Under the pieces are notes generated by a model. It saw nothing but the letters and a program-made list of their open reading frames with translations, did no database searches and was not told where the DNA came from. Source: Agrobacterium tumefaciens str. B6 (GTDB lineage: Bacteria > Pseudomonadota > Alphaproteobacteria > Rhizobiales > Rhizobiaceae). Taken from it: a stretch of 64,000 bases of DNA. Shown here in pieces: positions 9,303 to 18,095 of this stretch. The stretch lies in assembly GCF_001541315.1 (NCBI RefSeq), contig NZ_LMVK01000051.1, positions 62,001-126,000 of the forward strand. Direction: 5' to 3'. Position numbers and translations under genes: made by a program. The number at the start of each line of letters is the position of its first letter. The first letter of the stretch is position 1.

Positions 9303-10286
9303 TTACCCCCACAATTCCGGCCGCGCCGGATAAACCAGTGAACCCTCATAAACCAGCCCCGGCTCGCGATCCTCGGCCAGCAGCAGCGGCCCGTCGAGAT
9401 CGGAAAAGGCTGCTCCCTGGGCGGCGAGTATGGCGGGGGCCATGCCGAGCGAGGTGCCGAGCATGCAGCCGACCATGATGGTGAAACCGAGCCGCTCCGC
9501 TTCCGCCTTCATGACAAGCGCTTCCGTCAACCCGCCGGTCTTGTCGAGCTTGATGTTGATCGCGTCGTAGCGGTCGCGCAGGTCGGCGAGGTCCTTGGTG
9601 GAATGCACGCTTTCATCGGCGCAGATCAGCACCGGATGGTCGATACGGGAGAGAATGGCGTCCTTGCCGGCGGGCAGCGGCTGCTCGATCAGCGATATCT
9701 TCAGTTCCGCCGCAAGTCTCAGATAATATTCGATATTATAATCGTTCCAGCCCTCATTGGCGTCGATGATGATGCGCGCCTCCGGTGCTGCGGCGCGCAC
9801 GGCGCGCAGGCGTGCCTCGTCATCGGCGGTTCCGGTCTTGATCTTCAGCAGCGGGCGGCCTGCGTTTTTCGCCGTTTTCGCGGCCATGGTCTCGGGGTCG
9901 GCGAGTGAAATCGTATAGGCGGTGACGAGCGGTTTTGCCGCCTGTCCGAGAATGCTTTCGGCGGCGCTTTTACCGCTCATCTTGGCTTCGAGATCCCACA
10001 GCGCGCAATCGACCGCATTGCGGGCGGCGCCGGGTTGCATCGCCTGCTGCAATTCCTGTCGGGTCAGGCCGTCGGCGATCCGCTCTGCCATCGTCTCGAT
10101 ATCGGCGATGACGCCTTCGATGCTTTCGCCATAACGCGGATAGGGCACACATTCACCTCTGCCGGCGAAGGAACCATCGAGGATGGTGCACGTTACGACA
10201 TCCGCATGCGTGCGGGTGCCGCGTGAAATGGTGAAGCTGCCGGCAACGGGAAAACGTTCTGTTGTGGCTTGCAGGTAACGGGGCAT
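9303..10286 (-). CDS. Dipeptide / N-acyl amino acid epimerase, enolase superfamily
   Basis: A 327-residue muconate-lactonizing subgroup enzyme. Family features are the KxK general base motif (LLKIKTG, near residue 148), metal ligands in IIDANEGW, LIEQPLP and ICADES, and the second catalytic Lys in INIKLDKTGG. Such proteins epimerise L-Ala-D/L-Glu from murein recycling; closely similar rhizobial proteins are annotated as N-acetyl-D-Glu racemase DgcA. A partner DUF1611 gene often seen with dgcA is not in this window. Divergent from the Mla operon with a 143-base spacer. Confidence 0.88.
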   Translation of the reverse strand: MPRYLQATTERFPVAGSFTISRGTRTHADVVTCTILDGSFAGRGECVPYPRYGESIEGVIADIETMAERIADGLTRQELQQAMQPGAARNAVDCALWDLEAKMSGKSAAESILGQAAKPLVTAYTISLADPETMAAKTAKNAGRPLLKIKTGTADDEARLRAVRAAAPEARIIIDANEGWNDYNIEYYLRLAAELKISLIEQPLPAGKDAILSRIDHPVLICADESVHSTKDLADLRDRYDAINIKLDKTGGLTEALVMKAEAERLGFTIMVGCMLGTSLGMAPAILAAQGAAFSDLDGPLLLAEDREPGLVYEGSLVYPARPELWG

Positions 10287-10429
10287 GTTTTTTCACTTCC
10301 GATTGGGCGGCAAAAGACACATGACGCCAAATTTATCACGAATTGTCGGCGGTCACTGTGGCTTGCCGAAGGCCAAACCGTTATGAAACCTTTAAGAATC
10401 TCGTGACGGCTGCACTCGCTCGGAGCATT

Positions 10430-11590
10430 ATGCAAGAACAGGACACACGGCAACAGGCGAACCCGGCCGCCATCACCGAAGACGATAGCGTCTCCGGCGG
10501 CGGCTTGCGTTTTGTCATGAGCGGCTCCTGGCGCAACAGCAATCTCTCCGGTGTTTTCCCCAGTCTCGAAAAGATCGAAAAAAGCAGATCCGCCGGCGCG
10601 GTGGAAATCGATCTTTCTGCCGTCGAGGCCATCGATACCACGGGCGCGTGGATCATCCAGCGTCTGCGCAAGGACCTTGAGGTCAACGGCGCCACCGTCA
10701 CCGTGACGGGTAATGACCATATTGAAGAGGTCATCGGCCAGTTGCCCGAAAAGGTGGAGATGGAGGGCGAAGCCGGTCCGAAGGAGGGGCTTGCCGAGCG
10801 TATTTTTGCGCCCATCGGCAAGGCCGTGATCCAGAACGGCGCGGATTTTCTGGCGGGCATGTATATTCTCGGCTCCGCCGTGCGCGGCGCGCAGATGAAG
10901 CTCGGGCGCGGGCGTGGCGTCTCACCGGCGGCGATCGTCAACCAGATCGACCATATGGGCGTGCGCGCCGTGCCGATCATCATGTTGATGTCGTTCCTGA
11001 TCGGCGCGATCATTGCCCAGCAGGGTGCGTTCCAGCTCAGATATTTCGGTGCGGAAGTCTTCGTTGTCGATCTCGTCGGCATTCTGCAATTGCGTGAAAT
11101 CGGTGTGCTTCTGACCGCGATCATGATCGCCGGCCGTTCAGGCAGCGCCATCACCGCGGAAATCGGCTCGATGAAGATGCGCGAGGAAATCGACGCGCTG
11201 AAGGTGATCGGTCTCAATCCCGTCGGCGTGCTGGTGTTTCCGCGGCTGGTGGCGCTCACCATCGCACTGCCGCTTTTGACCATTCTCGCCAATTTTGCAG
11301 CGCTTTTCGGCGCTGCCATCGTGGCGCTGCTTTATTCCGGCATCACGTTCGAGGTGTTCCTGTCGCGCCTGCATGGCGCTGTCGAGGAATCGACCATTGC
11401 AGCGGGCATGATCAAGGCGCCGTTCATGGCGCTCATCATCGGCATTGTCGCGGCGGTTGAGGGCATGAAGGTGGGCGGTTCGGCGGAATCGCTTGGCCAG
11501 CACGTCACCTCCTCGGAGGTGAAGTCGATCTTCGTCGTCATTCTGGTGGATGGTCTTTTCGCCATCTTCTACGCAGCCATCGATTTTTAA
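10430..11590 (+). CDS. mlaE: Mla-type ABC permease with fused STAS domain
   Basis: The membrane subunit of a phospholipid-transporting Mla/MCE ABC system in the inner membrane. The N-terminal 100 residues form a STAS domain (EIDLSAVEAIDTTGAWII), doing the job of a separate MlaB. The MlaE permease domain follows with about five membrane segments, including IIMLMSFLIGAIIAQQGAFQL and MIAGRSGSAITAEIGSMKM. The open frame reaches back to 10343, but the ATG at 10430 has GGAG five bases upstream and gives a normal 386 residues. The next gene, mlaF, begins 11 bases after the stop. Confidence 0.93.
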   Translation: MQEQDTRQQANPAAITEDDSVSGGGLRFVMSGSWRNSNLSGVFPSLEKIEKSRSAGAVEIDLSAVEAIDTTGAWIIQRLRKDLEVNGATVTVTGNDHIEEVIGQLPEKVEMEGEAGPKEGLAERIFAPIGKAVIQNGADFLAGMYILGSAVRGAQMKLGRGRGVSPAAIVNQIDHMGVRAVPIIMLMSFLIGAIIAQQGAFQLRYFGAEVFVVDLVGILQLREIGVLLTAIMIAGRSGSAITAEIGSMKMREEIDALKVIGLNPVGVLVFPRLVALTIALPLLTILANFAALFGAAIVALLYSGITFEVFLSRLHGAVEESTIAAGMIKAPFMALIIGIVAAVEGMKVGGSAESLGQHVTSSEVKSIFVVILVDGLFAIFYAAIDF

Positions 11591-11601
11591 GGGAGGGCGC
11601 G

Positions 11602-12438
11602 TTGGAGAAACTGGACCAGAAACCGCACGAGACCAGAACCGGAAAAGACGGCCGCGAGGTGGTGCTTTCCGTCGAGGGCGTGACCGTCGGTTTCAACGGC
11701 CGGAACGTGCTCGAAAATCTCGACCTCGATGTCTATCGCGGTGAAATCCTAGGCTTTATCGGCCCCTCCGGCGCTGGCAAATCCGTGTTGATGCGCGCGA
11801 TCTTGCGGCTCCTGCCGCGGCAGGCGGGTGCGATCCGCATTCTCGGCACCGATTACGACAAGGCGAGCGAAGACGACCGCATGATGCTCGACCAGCGTCT
11901 TGGCGTGCTGTTCCAGCAGGGGGCGCTGTTTTCCGGCCTGACGGTGAAGGAAAACATCCAGCTGCCGATGCGCGAATATCTTGATCTGCCGAAAAAGCTG
12001 ATGGACGAGCTTGCCTATCTCAAGATCGAGATGGTGGGGCTGAAGCCCGATGCGGGCGACAAATATCCGTCCGAACTGTCAGGCGGCATGATCAAGCGCG
12101 CAGCCCTTGCCCGGGCGCTGTCGCTCGATCCCGACCTCGTTTTCCTCGACGAGCCGACTTCCGGCCTCGATCCCATCGGGGCGGCGGAATTTGATATGCT
12201 GATTGCGCGCTTGCGCGATTCGCTCGGCCTGACCGTCTATATGGTTACACACGACCTCGACAGCCTGTTCTCCGTCTGCGACCGCATTGCGGTGCTCGGC
12301 CAGAAGAAGGTGCTGGTGGAAGGGACATTGCAGGACATGTTCGCCTGCGACGACCCTTGGGTGCAGTCCTATTTCCGCGGCAAACGGGCGCGCTCTGTCG
12401 TTCTTCCGGACGGCAAACATGAAAATCCGGTGGAGTAA
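11602..12438 (+). CDS. mlaF: Mla-type ABC transporter ATP-binding protein
   Basis: The 278-residue ATPase that powers the MlaE permease. Walker A is GPSGAGKS, the Q-loop follows LGVLFQQGALF, the signature is LSGGMIKRAALARAL, Walker B is LVFLDEPTSGLDP, and the switch His is in VTHDLDS. The start is a TTG at 11602, with GGGAGGGCG just upstream. It is the second gene of the operon mlaE-mlaF-mlaD-lipoprotein. The C-terminal tail of about 30 residues after the switch region is common in MlaF. Confidence 0.94.
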   Translation: MEKLDQKPHETRTGKDGREVVLSVEGVTVGFNGRNVLENLDLDVYRGEILGFIGPSGAGKSVLMRAILRLLPRQAGAIRILGTDYDKASEDDRMMLDQRLGVLFQQGALFSGLTVKENIQLPMREYLDLPKKLMDELAYLKIEMVGLKPDAGDKYPSELSGGMIKRAALARALSLDPDLVFLDEPTSGLDPIGAAEFDMLIARLRDSLGLTVYMVTHDLDSLFSVCDRIAVLGQKKVLVEGTLQDMFACDDPWVQSYFRGKRARSVVLPDGKHENPVE

Positions 12439-12446
12439 CAAGAAGC

Positions 12447-13817
12447 ATGGAAACCAAGGCGAACTACACCATAGTCGGAATTTTCACGCTGATCGTGATC
12501 GCCGCCGCATTCGGCTTCGTTTACTGGATGGCGGAATTCGGCCGTGGCGGCCCGACGGCGCAGCTTGTCGTGCGTATTCCCGGTTCGGCCAACGGCTTGT
12601 CCGTCGGTTCTCCCGTGCGCTTCAACGGTATTCCTGTCGGCACCGTGCGCGGCCTTGCCATCGACCGCGACGACCCGGCCTATTCCATAGCCTTTACTGA
12701 AGTGCAGGCCGATGCCCCGGTTTTCCCGTCCACGCGCGCCGTGCTTGAAATCCAGGGCCTGACGGGCGCTGCCTATATCGAGCTTTCCGGCGGCAACAAG
12801 GATGGCGAGCGTATTCTGCAGAAAGCCGTCGAAAGCGGCGTTCCCGCCGAGCTGACGGCCGATCTTTCCAGTGTCACCAACCTGCTTGCCACCGCAGACA
12901 AGATCCTGAAACGTGCGGACGGAGCGATCGGCGAGCTGCAGGGCTTCGTGCAGGATGCGCGCGGCCCGCTGACGCAGACGGTGCGCAACGCCGAGAAATT
13001 CTCCGATGCGCTGGCGGCCAATTCCGACGGCATCAAAAACTTCATTGCAAGCCTCAGCTCGCTTTCGACCACCGTGCAGTCGGTCTCGGTGCGTCTCGAT
13101 GGCACGCTGACCGCGATCGAAGATCTGGTGAAGGCTGTGGATGCCGGCAAGATCGATTCCATCCTGTCGAATGTCGACAAGGTGACGAAGGATGTGGCCT
13201 CGGCTTCGAGCGATATCCAGGGCATCATGGAGACGGTGCAGAGCACGGCGCGCAATTTCGAGGCGGCGAGCACGGAAGTGCAGACGGTCGTGAAGCGCGC
13301 GGATGAGCTTCTCGCCTCGGTTGATCCCGCCAAGGTGGGCACCGTCGTCAACGACGTCTCGGCTGCCACGGCCGATGCGCGCGACGCGGTGGCGAACTTC
13401 AAGCGGATCGCCGACGATGTCGGCGCGCGCCGCGCCGATATCGACCAGGCGGGTTCCGATTTCACCGAAATGGGCCGCAAGCTGAACCTCGCCTCCAGCC
13501 GCGTTGATGGCATTCTCGCCAAGGTGGACGGCATGCTCGGCACGGATGACGCCAATTCGCTGTTTGCCAAGGCCCGCGAGACGCTCACTTCCTTCAAGGC
13601 GGTGGCCGACAATCTCAATGCCCGTATCGGGCCGATTGCCGACAATCTCACACGCTTCTCCAGCTCGGGCCTGAAAGATTTCCAGGCGCTCATCGGCAGC
13701 ACACGGCAGACGGTCGACAATCTCAACAACGCCATCACCAATATCGACCGCGATCCGCAGCGGTTGATATTCGGCGGCGAAACCGTGAAACAATATGACG
13801 GCAGAACAAGGCGCTAA
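12447..13817 (+). CDS. mlaD: MCE-family lipid-binding protein, MlaD-like
   Basis: One N-terminal membrane anchor (IVGIFTLIVIAAAFGFVYWM), then a single MCE domain (residues about 40-115, with GLSVGSPVRFNGIPVG), then a long alpha-helical region to residue 456. That region is rich in heptad-like patterns and resembles the tunnel-forming helices of longer MCE proteins. It is much longer than E. coli MlaD (about 180 residues), which suggests it may span part of the periplasm. The gene starts eight bases after mlaF ends. Confidence 0.92.
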   Translation: METKANYTIVGIFTLIVIAAAFGFVYWMAEFGRGGPTAQLVVRIPGSANGLSVGSPVRFNGIPVGTVRGLAIDRDDPAYSIAFTEVQADAPVFPSTRAVLEIQGLTGAAYIELSGGNKDGERILQKAVESGVPAELTADLSSVTNLLATADKILKRADGAIGELQGFVQDARGPLTQTVRNAEKFSDALAANSDGIKNFIASLSSLSTTVQSVSVRLDGTLTAIEDLVKAVDAGKIDSILSNVDKVTKDVASASSDIQGIMETVQSTARNFEAASTEVQTVVKRADELLASVDPAKVGTVVNDVSAATADARDAVANFKRIADDVGARRADIDQAGSDFTEMGRKLNLASSRVDGILAKVDGMLGTDDANSLFAKARETLTSFKAVADNLNARIGPIADNLTRFSSSGLKDFQALIGSTRQTVDNLNNAITNIDRDPQRLIFGGETVKQYDGRTRR

Positions 13818-13832
13818 GAGGGGTATGGGCCA

Positions 13833-14438
13833 ATGAGACTATCGATGAACGGCCAAAAGCGCCGCGCCCTCGTTCTGGCTCCGCTGCTTGCCGCGATGAT
13901 GGCTGGCTGTGCGGGTGCGCCGAAGAACGATACTTTCGATCTCTCCGTGTCTTCGGCGACGGTGACGCAGGGGCCTTCGCTCAGGAGCCGGCAGCTGCTG
14001 ATCGCCGATCCGACGGCGTTAAAGGCGCTGGACAGCGAAAACATCGTGGTGCGCCTTTCCGGCTCGGAGGTGCAGTATCTCGGCAATTCGCAATGGAGCG
14101 ACCGCCTGCCGCGCATGGTGCAATCCAAGCTCGTGGAAGCCTTCGAGGATACCGGCAAGCTCGGCGGCGTCGGCCGGCCGGGGCAGGGGCTGGCAATCGA
14201 CTATCAGGTCGTGACCGATATTCGCGCTTTCGAAATCGATACGGCAAAGAACCTCGCCAATATCGAAATCTCGGTGAAGCTGCTGAATGACCGCAATGGC
14301 ACGGTGAAGGCGCAGGAAGTGTTCCGCGCCAGCGCCCGTGTCAGCGGCTCCGGCAACGCCAATTTCGTGAAGGCGCTGGATCAGGCTTTCGCTGCCGCCA
14401 CGCGGGAGATCGTGGCCTGGACGCTGAAATCGCTCTAG
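13833..14438 (+). CDS. ABC-type transport auxiliary lipoprotein (PqiC-like)
   Basis: A 201-residue lipoprotein. The N-terminal signal ends in the lipobox MMAGC (Cys near residue 26), followed by the ABC transport auxiliary (PqiC-like) domain with NIVVRLSGSEVQYLGNSQW and SKLVEAFED. As the last gene of the Mla-type operon, 15 bases after mlaD, it probably sits at the outer membrane and takes lipids from or delivers them to the MCE protein. Such a lipoprotein replaces MlaC/MlaA in many alphaproteobacterial systems. An in-frame ATG at 13845 is an alternative start. Confidence 0.9.
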   Translation: MRLSMNGQKRRALVLAPLLAAMMAGCAGAPKNDTFDLSVSSATVTQGPSLRSRQLLIADPTALKALDSENIVVRLSGSEVQYLGNSQWSDRLPRMVQSKLVEAFEDTGKLGGVGRPGQGLAIDYQVVTDIRAFEIDTAKNLANIEISVKLLNDRNGTVKAQEVFRASARVSGSGNANFVKALDQAFAAATREIVAWTLKSL

Positions 14439-14539
14439 GCGTTTCAGCGGTCATTGCCGTCAGAAGAAATCGCTTTATGTTTGCGTCAGACCGGTTGCCG
14501 ATCGGTCCATATGCAATATTGCCGATCCGTGAGTTCGTG

Positions 14540-15505
14540 ATGCGATTTCTGCTGCTGCTTTGCCTTGTGCTTTCCACCCTGTCTGGAGCCGGTGCCGCCA
14601 TGGCGGCCGGTCTCCGGCTGATCGAGGTTCCAGCCGCGAATGGCAAAGCTGCCATGAAGGCTGCGGTGTGGTCGCCCTGCGCGGCCGCGCCGGTGGAGGT
14701 CAGGATTGGCCCCTTCCTTTTACCCGCTGTCAGGGATTGCCCTGTGCCCGAAGGGAAATATCCGCTCGTCGTCATCTCTCATGGTTTTGGCGGCACCTAT
14801 TTCAGCCATCGGGACACGGCGGCGGCGCTGGCGGATGCCGGCTTCATTGTCGCGGCGATCAATCACCCCGGAGACAATGCGCTTGAAATGCAGAAGGCGG
14901 GTGAACTTTCCGCGCTGACGGGCCGGCCGGCGGAGATTGCCCGCTTGCTGGATCATCTGCTTGAAGGTTTTAGCGAAGCCGGTTCCATCGATGCCGGACG
15001 GATCGGCGTTTTCGGATTTTCGCGTGGCGGTTATACCGCGCTGGTGCTTGCCGGCGGCACTCCCGACTTTGCCAATGCCGTGCTGCCCTGTCCGGATCCG
15101 CAGGCGCCGATTTGCGCGCAGATGCGACAGAAGACGACATTACCGCAGCACGGCGGTCAGGATGCGCGTGTGAAGGCTGTGGTTGCTGCCGACCCGTTGA
15201 ATGCTTTTCCCGGCGCGGGTGACCTGAAGAATATCACGATCCCGGTCCAGCTCTGGAGTTCGGAACGCGGTGGTGACGGTGTCGCGCCGCAGGATGTTTT
15301 GCGGCTGCGCGGCGATCTGCCGGCGAAACCGGACTATCGGATGGTGAAAGGGGCGGGGCACTTTTCGTTTATCGCCCCTTGCCCCGCCGAGATGGAAAAG
15401 GCCGTGCCCCAGATTTGCAGCGATGCCGCGGGCTTCGACCGGGTGGAGTTCCATCGCGGCTTCAACGCCGATGTCGTCAGCTTCTTCAAGGCATCGCTGC
15501 GCTGA
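14540..15505 (+). CDS. Exported alpha/beta hydrolase (dienelactone hydrolase-like)
   Basis: The frame is open from 14477, but the ATG at 14540 opens a clean signal peptide (RFLLLLCLVLSTLSGAGAAMA), giving 321 residues. The hydrolase core has the oxyanion region VVISHGFGGTYFSHRD, the nucleophile elbow GFSRGG, and a late His in KGAGHFSF. The fold is of the platelet-activating-factor acetylhydrolase / dienelactone hydrolase kind. The substrate is unknown. It follows the Mla operon by about 100 bases on the same strand and may be separately transcribed. Confidence 0.85.
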   Translation: MRFLLLLCLVLSTLSGAGAAMAAGLRLIEVPAANGKAAMKAAVWSPCAAAPVEVRIGPFLLPAVRDCPVPEGKYPLVVISHGFGGTYFSHRDTAAALADAGFIVAAINHPGDNALEMQKAGELSALTGRPAEIARLLDHLLEGFSEAGSIDAGRIGVFGFSRGGYTALVLAGGTPDFANAVLPCPDPQAPICAQMRQKTTLPQHGGQDARVKAVVAADPLNAFPGAGDLKNITIPVQLWSSERGGDGVAPQDVLRLRGDLPAKPDYRMVKGAGHFSFIAPCPAEMEKAVPQICSDAAGFDRVEFHRGFNADVVSFFKASLR

Positions 15506-15539
15506 GGCGCTTTCCTAGCGTGGCAGTGGAAGCCGTCGA

Positions 15540-15977
15540 TCAGACGGCGTCCTGCTGCGACTTCCATTCCGGAAGGGGAAAAACCCGATCGTAGCTCCAG
15601 TTGAAGACAAAAGCATAGACCACGTAAAACAGCGCAAACGAGATATCCATCACCAGGGCGTGCGCAAGGCTGATATTCAGATACCAGGCAATGAGGGGCA
15701 TCAGCACGATCAGGAGGCCCAGTTCGAACAGCACGGCGTGGGCGACCCGAAGAGCGGGCGTTTTCAGCGTCGTGCCTTTCAGCCGCTGCATGGCGTGGTC
15801 GAAGCCGAGATTATAGACATAGTTCCAGACCGTCGCCAGCGTGGCGCTGACGAGGCCGACAATGCCGATATCTTCCATAGGCATGCCAAAGAGCAGTGCG
15901 CCCAAGGGAATGACGAGCAGAAGGCCGATGATTTCGAAACTCAGGGCGTGGCGGATACGATCTTGCAGGGAACGCAT
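15540..15977 (-). CDS. PACE-family efflux transporter
   Basis: A 145-residue protein of two tandem bacterial transmembrane pair domains, with four predicted membrane segments, among them IIGLLLVIPLGALLF and ALVMDISFALFYVVYAFVF. This is the architecture of AceI-type proton-coupled efflux proteins that export cationic biocides or polyamines. It has the conserved N-terminal RIRHALSFE and internal NYVYNLGFDHAM motifs. The ribosome site GGAGA lies just ahead of the ATG. There is no LysR regulator next to it, unlike many PACE genes. Confidence 0.9.
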   Translation of the reverse strand: MRSLQDRIRHALSFEIIGLLLVIPLGALLFGMPMEDIGIVGLVSATLATVWNYVYNLGFDHAMQRLKGTTLKTPALRVAHAVLFELGLLIVLMPLIAWYLNISLAHALVMDISFALFYVVYAFVFNWSYDRVFPLPEWKSQQDAV

Positions 15978-16115
15978 TTCATTCTCCGGTATGTGACCGG
16001 GCCGTCCCGCATGCTGTCGCCGATATGGCCGAGGTCGTCCTCGCGCTGGGTCATATAGAACCTTTGGGCGGAATTTTCAAGCGCTGCGCATTTGGGGGGC
16101 TGGGAGTGTTCCGCC

Positions 16116-16147
16116 TGTTTCCTCTCCCGGGCGGGGAGAAGAAAACG
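16116..16147. repeat. Solo hairpin related to the RIME-like repeat
   Basis: TGTTTCCTCTCCC then GGGGAGAAGAAAAC, resembling the terminal hairpins of the repeats at 3961-4084 and 9116-9256 but without their core. Probably a fragment or an independent copy of the hairpin unit. Confidence 0.5.
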
Positions 16148-16244
16148 CGCGGCAACGCGTTCGTTTCTCTCGCGCGCACCAACGAAACCGTGATCGGAAC
16201 AAGACCGGCGCATTTTCGTTATCGCTTATGGAAGGAGGCGTGCC

Positions 16245-16403
16245 ATGCAGCAGAATTCCTCTGAAGGAAGAACGATCAAGGCCGCCAACACGGCGAAGGT
16301 TTCGACTTACACGCCAAGCCTCATTTCCCTCAAGGGAAGCTATGTGGCGATGATATTTCGCAGACCGCTTTGCCGAAATCCGCTGGATGTGCGGAAGAAA
16401 TAA
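16245..16403 (+). CDS. Candidate 52-residue basic protein
   Basis: A short frame whose ATG has a very strong ribosome site, GGAAGGAGG seven bases upstream. The product is 52 residues and basic, begins MQQNSSEGRTIKAANTAK and ends LDVRKK; it has no signal peptide or clear domain. It lies alone in the space between the PACE gene and the next small exported protein. The strength of the ribosome site is the main argument; no family is recognised. Confidence 0.45.
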   Translation: MQQNSSEGRTIKAANTAKVSTYTPSLISLKGSYVAMIFRRPLCRNPLDVRKK

Positions 16404-16556
16404 GGGCAGGGGAATCTGCCTGTTACTTGGCCCCGCACATTGATGACGACGACTGCCGAAATGATCGAGAGCTTTAGATGTCTCTAAAGTGTGATTTTCA
16501 ATCCGGCCCGTCTCCACTTAGACTGGAGATCGCCACAAGAGCGAAGGGAGAATGAC

Positions 16557-16805
16557 ATGAAATCAGTTCTCATTATCGCCGCTGTCTTTGGTTTTTCCGC
16601 CAGTGCAGCGCTTGCGGAATGCGCAGGTCATCAACAGATCAACGCTTCCGTTCCTGCCGTAGACCGTGAATTCAAAACTGCAAGCATCGTTCCGCCGACG
16701 GACCCGGTCGAGAAGCCTGTCGTCATCCTGAAAAAGACCGACCGCCTTCCGGCTGCGGTTGCGACGACCGGTGAGCCCGAAGCCGCAATGCAGCGCATGC
16801 AATAG
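16557..16805 (+). CDS. Small exported protein, 82 residues
   Basis: The ATG at 16557 follows GAAGGGAG and starts a clear signal peptide (SVLIIAAVFGFSASAALA) with likely cleavage before ECAGH. The mature part of about 62 residues is hydrophilic with one early Cys and many Val/Pro/Ala, and probably unstructured. The open frame extends to 16491, but that longer start would bury the signal sequence. A good terminator follows at 16832. No family is recognised. Confidence 0.7.
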   Translation: MKSVLIIAAVFGFSASAALAECAGHQQINASVPAVDREFKTASIVPPTDPVEKPVVILKKTDRLPAAVATTGEPEAAMQRMQ

Positions 16806-16831
16806 ACAGAACAATAACCTCTTCATTCAGA

Positions 16832-16873
16832 AATCCCGTGCGTGAGGTGATCCGCACGGGATTTTGCTTTTTG
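16832..16873 (+). terminator. Rho-independent terminator after the small exported protein gene
   Basis: Eleven-base arms AATCCCGTGCG / CGCACGGGATT around a ten-base loop, followed by TTTGCTTTTT. It lies 26 bases after the stop codon at 16805. Confidence 0.85.
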
Positions 16874-16945
16874 AAGACGAGAGGAGGCAGGAATGCTAAC
16901 GGTAAAGGCCTGCTTCGCGAGCCTTCTCCGGCATTTCCAGGGCGA

Positions 16946-17134
16946 CTAGCTGTCGAGTTTCAGCGACAGCTGTTTCGGCCCTTCGTTCTTTTTCAGCACG
17001 TAAAGCGGCCGAGTGATGATGACTTCCGTTCGCCGTTGCAGTTCGCGGCGTCGTTCGAGCGCGCGCTCGCGCATGTCGCGGGAGCGGGCGACGACGGAAA
17101 GGGCATTTTCTATGGTTGCGTCTGCTGTGTTCAT
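16946..17134 (-). CDS. Small highly charged protein, 62 residues
   Basis: The ATG at 17134 has GGAGGT five bases upstream, close to ideal. The product begins MNTADATIENALSVVARSR and is rich in Arg and Glu through residue 35 (ERALERRRELQRR), suggesting a long helix. It then ends with a short Leu/Lys tail. There is no signal peptide. A longer frame in another register across the same bases is a shadow. Function unknown. Confidence 0.55.
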   Translation of the reverse strand: MNTADATIENALSVVARSRDMRERALERRRELQRRTEVIITRPLYVLKKNEGPKQLSLKLDS

Positions 17135-17422
17135 CGCTGACCTCCATAATGTTCACTTTATGTTCTCATTATTGGTGGCTTGTGTCAACACTATGGCAGG
17201 GTTGCGGGCAGGTAATCGATACGTCCCGCCACGCTGGGCACGGCGGTGCGAAAGGCCGCGTGGGAAGCGTCGCCGCATGGGATCGGCTTTGCTCCACGCG
17301 CTGACCTTCACGGCACAGATCTGTTCCGGCAGTGTCTAGAGGGACACTCCGGGCCAGCTACGTCGATTTTCACGATGATGTTTCGAAGGCGCGGGGCTGA
17401 TCCGCCCGGTTTCAGGAGGGGA

Positions 17423-17653
17423 TCAGGAGAGGGGACGTTGATCCGGCGCGGGAAGGCCGCCGGCGGTCAAGAGATCGGTGAGATGCTCGCTGGCGAGCGC
17501 GACGATGGCAAGGGCGGCCTGCTGGCGGTTCCAGCCGGCATGTTCCGCTTTTTCGATCAGCCCTTGAATGGAAGGCTCCAGCGCGAACTGGCACTCTGCC
17601 TGATAGTCCATGGTGTCGATCGAAAGCGACGGGGAATTGATTGCGGCCCGCAT
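17423..17653 (-). CDS. Small hypothetical protein, 76 residues
   Basis: The ATG at 17653 is preceded by AGGGAGACC. The 76-residue product begins MRAAINSPSLSIDTMDYQAE and has a helical middle (SIQGLIEKAEHAGWNRQQAALAIVAL is split by a Trp) followed by ALASEHLTDLL. The composition fits a small folded helical protein in the cytoplasm. It has no recognised domain. It lies alone, 288 bases from the upstream small gene on the same strand. Confidence 0.55.
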   Translation of the reverse strand: MRAAINSPSLSIDTMDYQAECQFALEPSIQGLIEKAEHAGWNRQQAALAIVALASEHLTDLLTAGGLPAPDQRPLS

Positions 17654-17855
17654 CCTTTGGTCTCCCTGTTTTCCGGCATGCCATCATACGCAAGACGCAA
17701 ATCGGAACATGCACATTCAGAGGCCGGTGATATCGGGTATGGTCATGAGGCCCGCATATCACTGGCAGCGAATCCCCCAGCAGGCGGACGTTAACGGTAA
17801 GTCTTGATCGCTGTCAACGAGCGTGGGGTGGCAGGGGATGTCGCCATGCTCGTTT

Positions 17856-18095
17856 TCAGAGCCTTCCGCTCCGGAAAGGCTTTCGCCGCCAGATCAGCAG
17901 CGCCATCACGTAAAGCGCAAAAAGCACGAACCATGTGACGGGCAGCACCATGAAAAGCGCCGCATAAGCGCAGTTTCCCTCAAAACAGGAGCCGAGAAAT
18001 CCGGAATCGGCAAGCGCTGCCGACAATAAAAACGCACATATCCCGCTCCCGACTGCGCCGAGAATGAAAAGCAATATGTTGATGAACAATCTCAT
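17856..18095 (-). CDS. Small membrane protein with two membrane segments
   Basis: A 79-residue protein from the ATG at 18095, preceded by CGGGG; an ATG four codons earlier (18107) has no ribosome site. It has two hydrophobic segments, LFINILLFILGAVGSGICAF and YAALFMVLPVTWFVLFALYV. Between them is a loop with two Cys (GSCFEGNC) that would lie in the periplasm if the termini are inside. It ends in a basic tail, RRKPFRSGRL. Function unknown. Confidence 0.65.
   Translation of the reverse strand: MRLFINILLFILGAVGSGICAFLLSAALADSGFLGSCFEGNCAYAALFMVLPVTWFVLFALYVMALLIWRRKPFRSGRL

Noticed and set aside
12369-13793. Long open frame (474 codons) on the minus strand opposite mlaD
   Set aside because: It is a GC-rich antisense shadow of a well-supported MCE gene; it has no ribosome site, no family features and a composition set by the opposite codons.
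16896-17156. 86-codon minus-strand frame overlapping the 62-residue small gene
   Set aside because: The overlapping 62-residue frame has the ideal ribosome site and plausible composition; this one is Arg/His-rich with no start signal.
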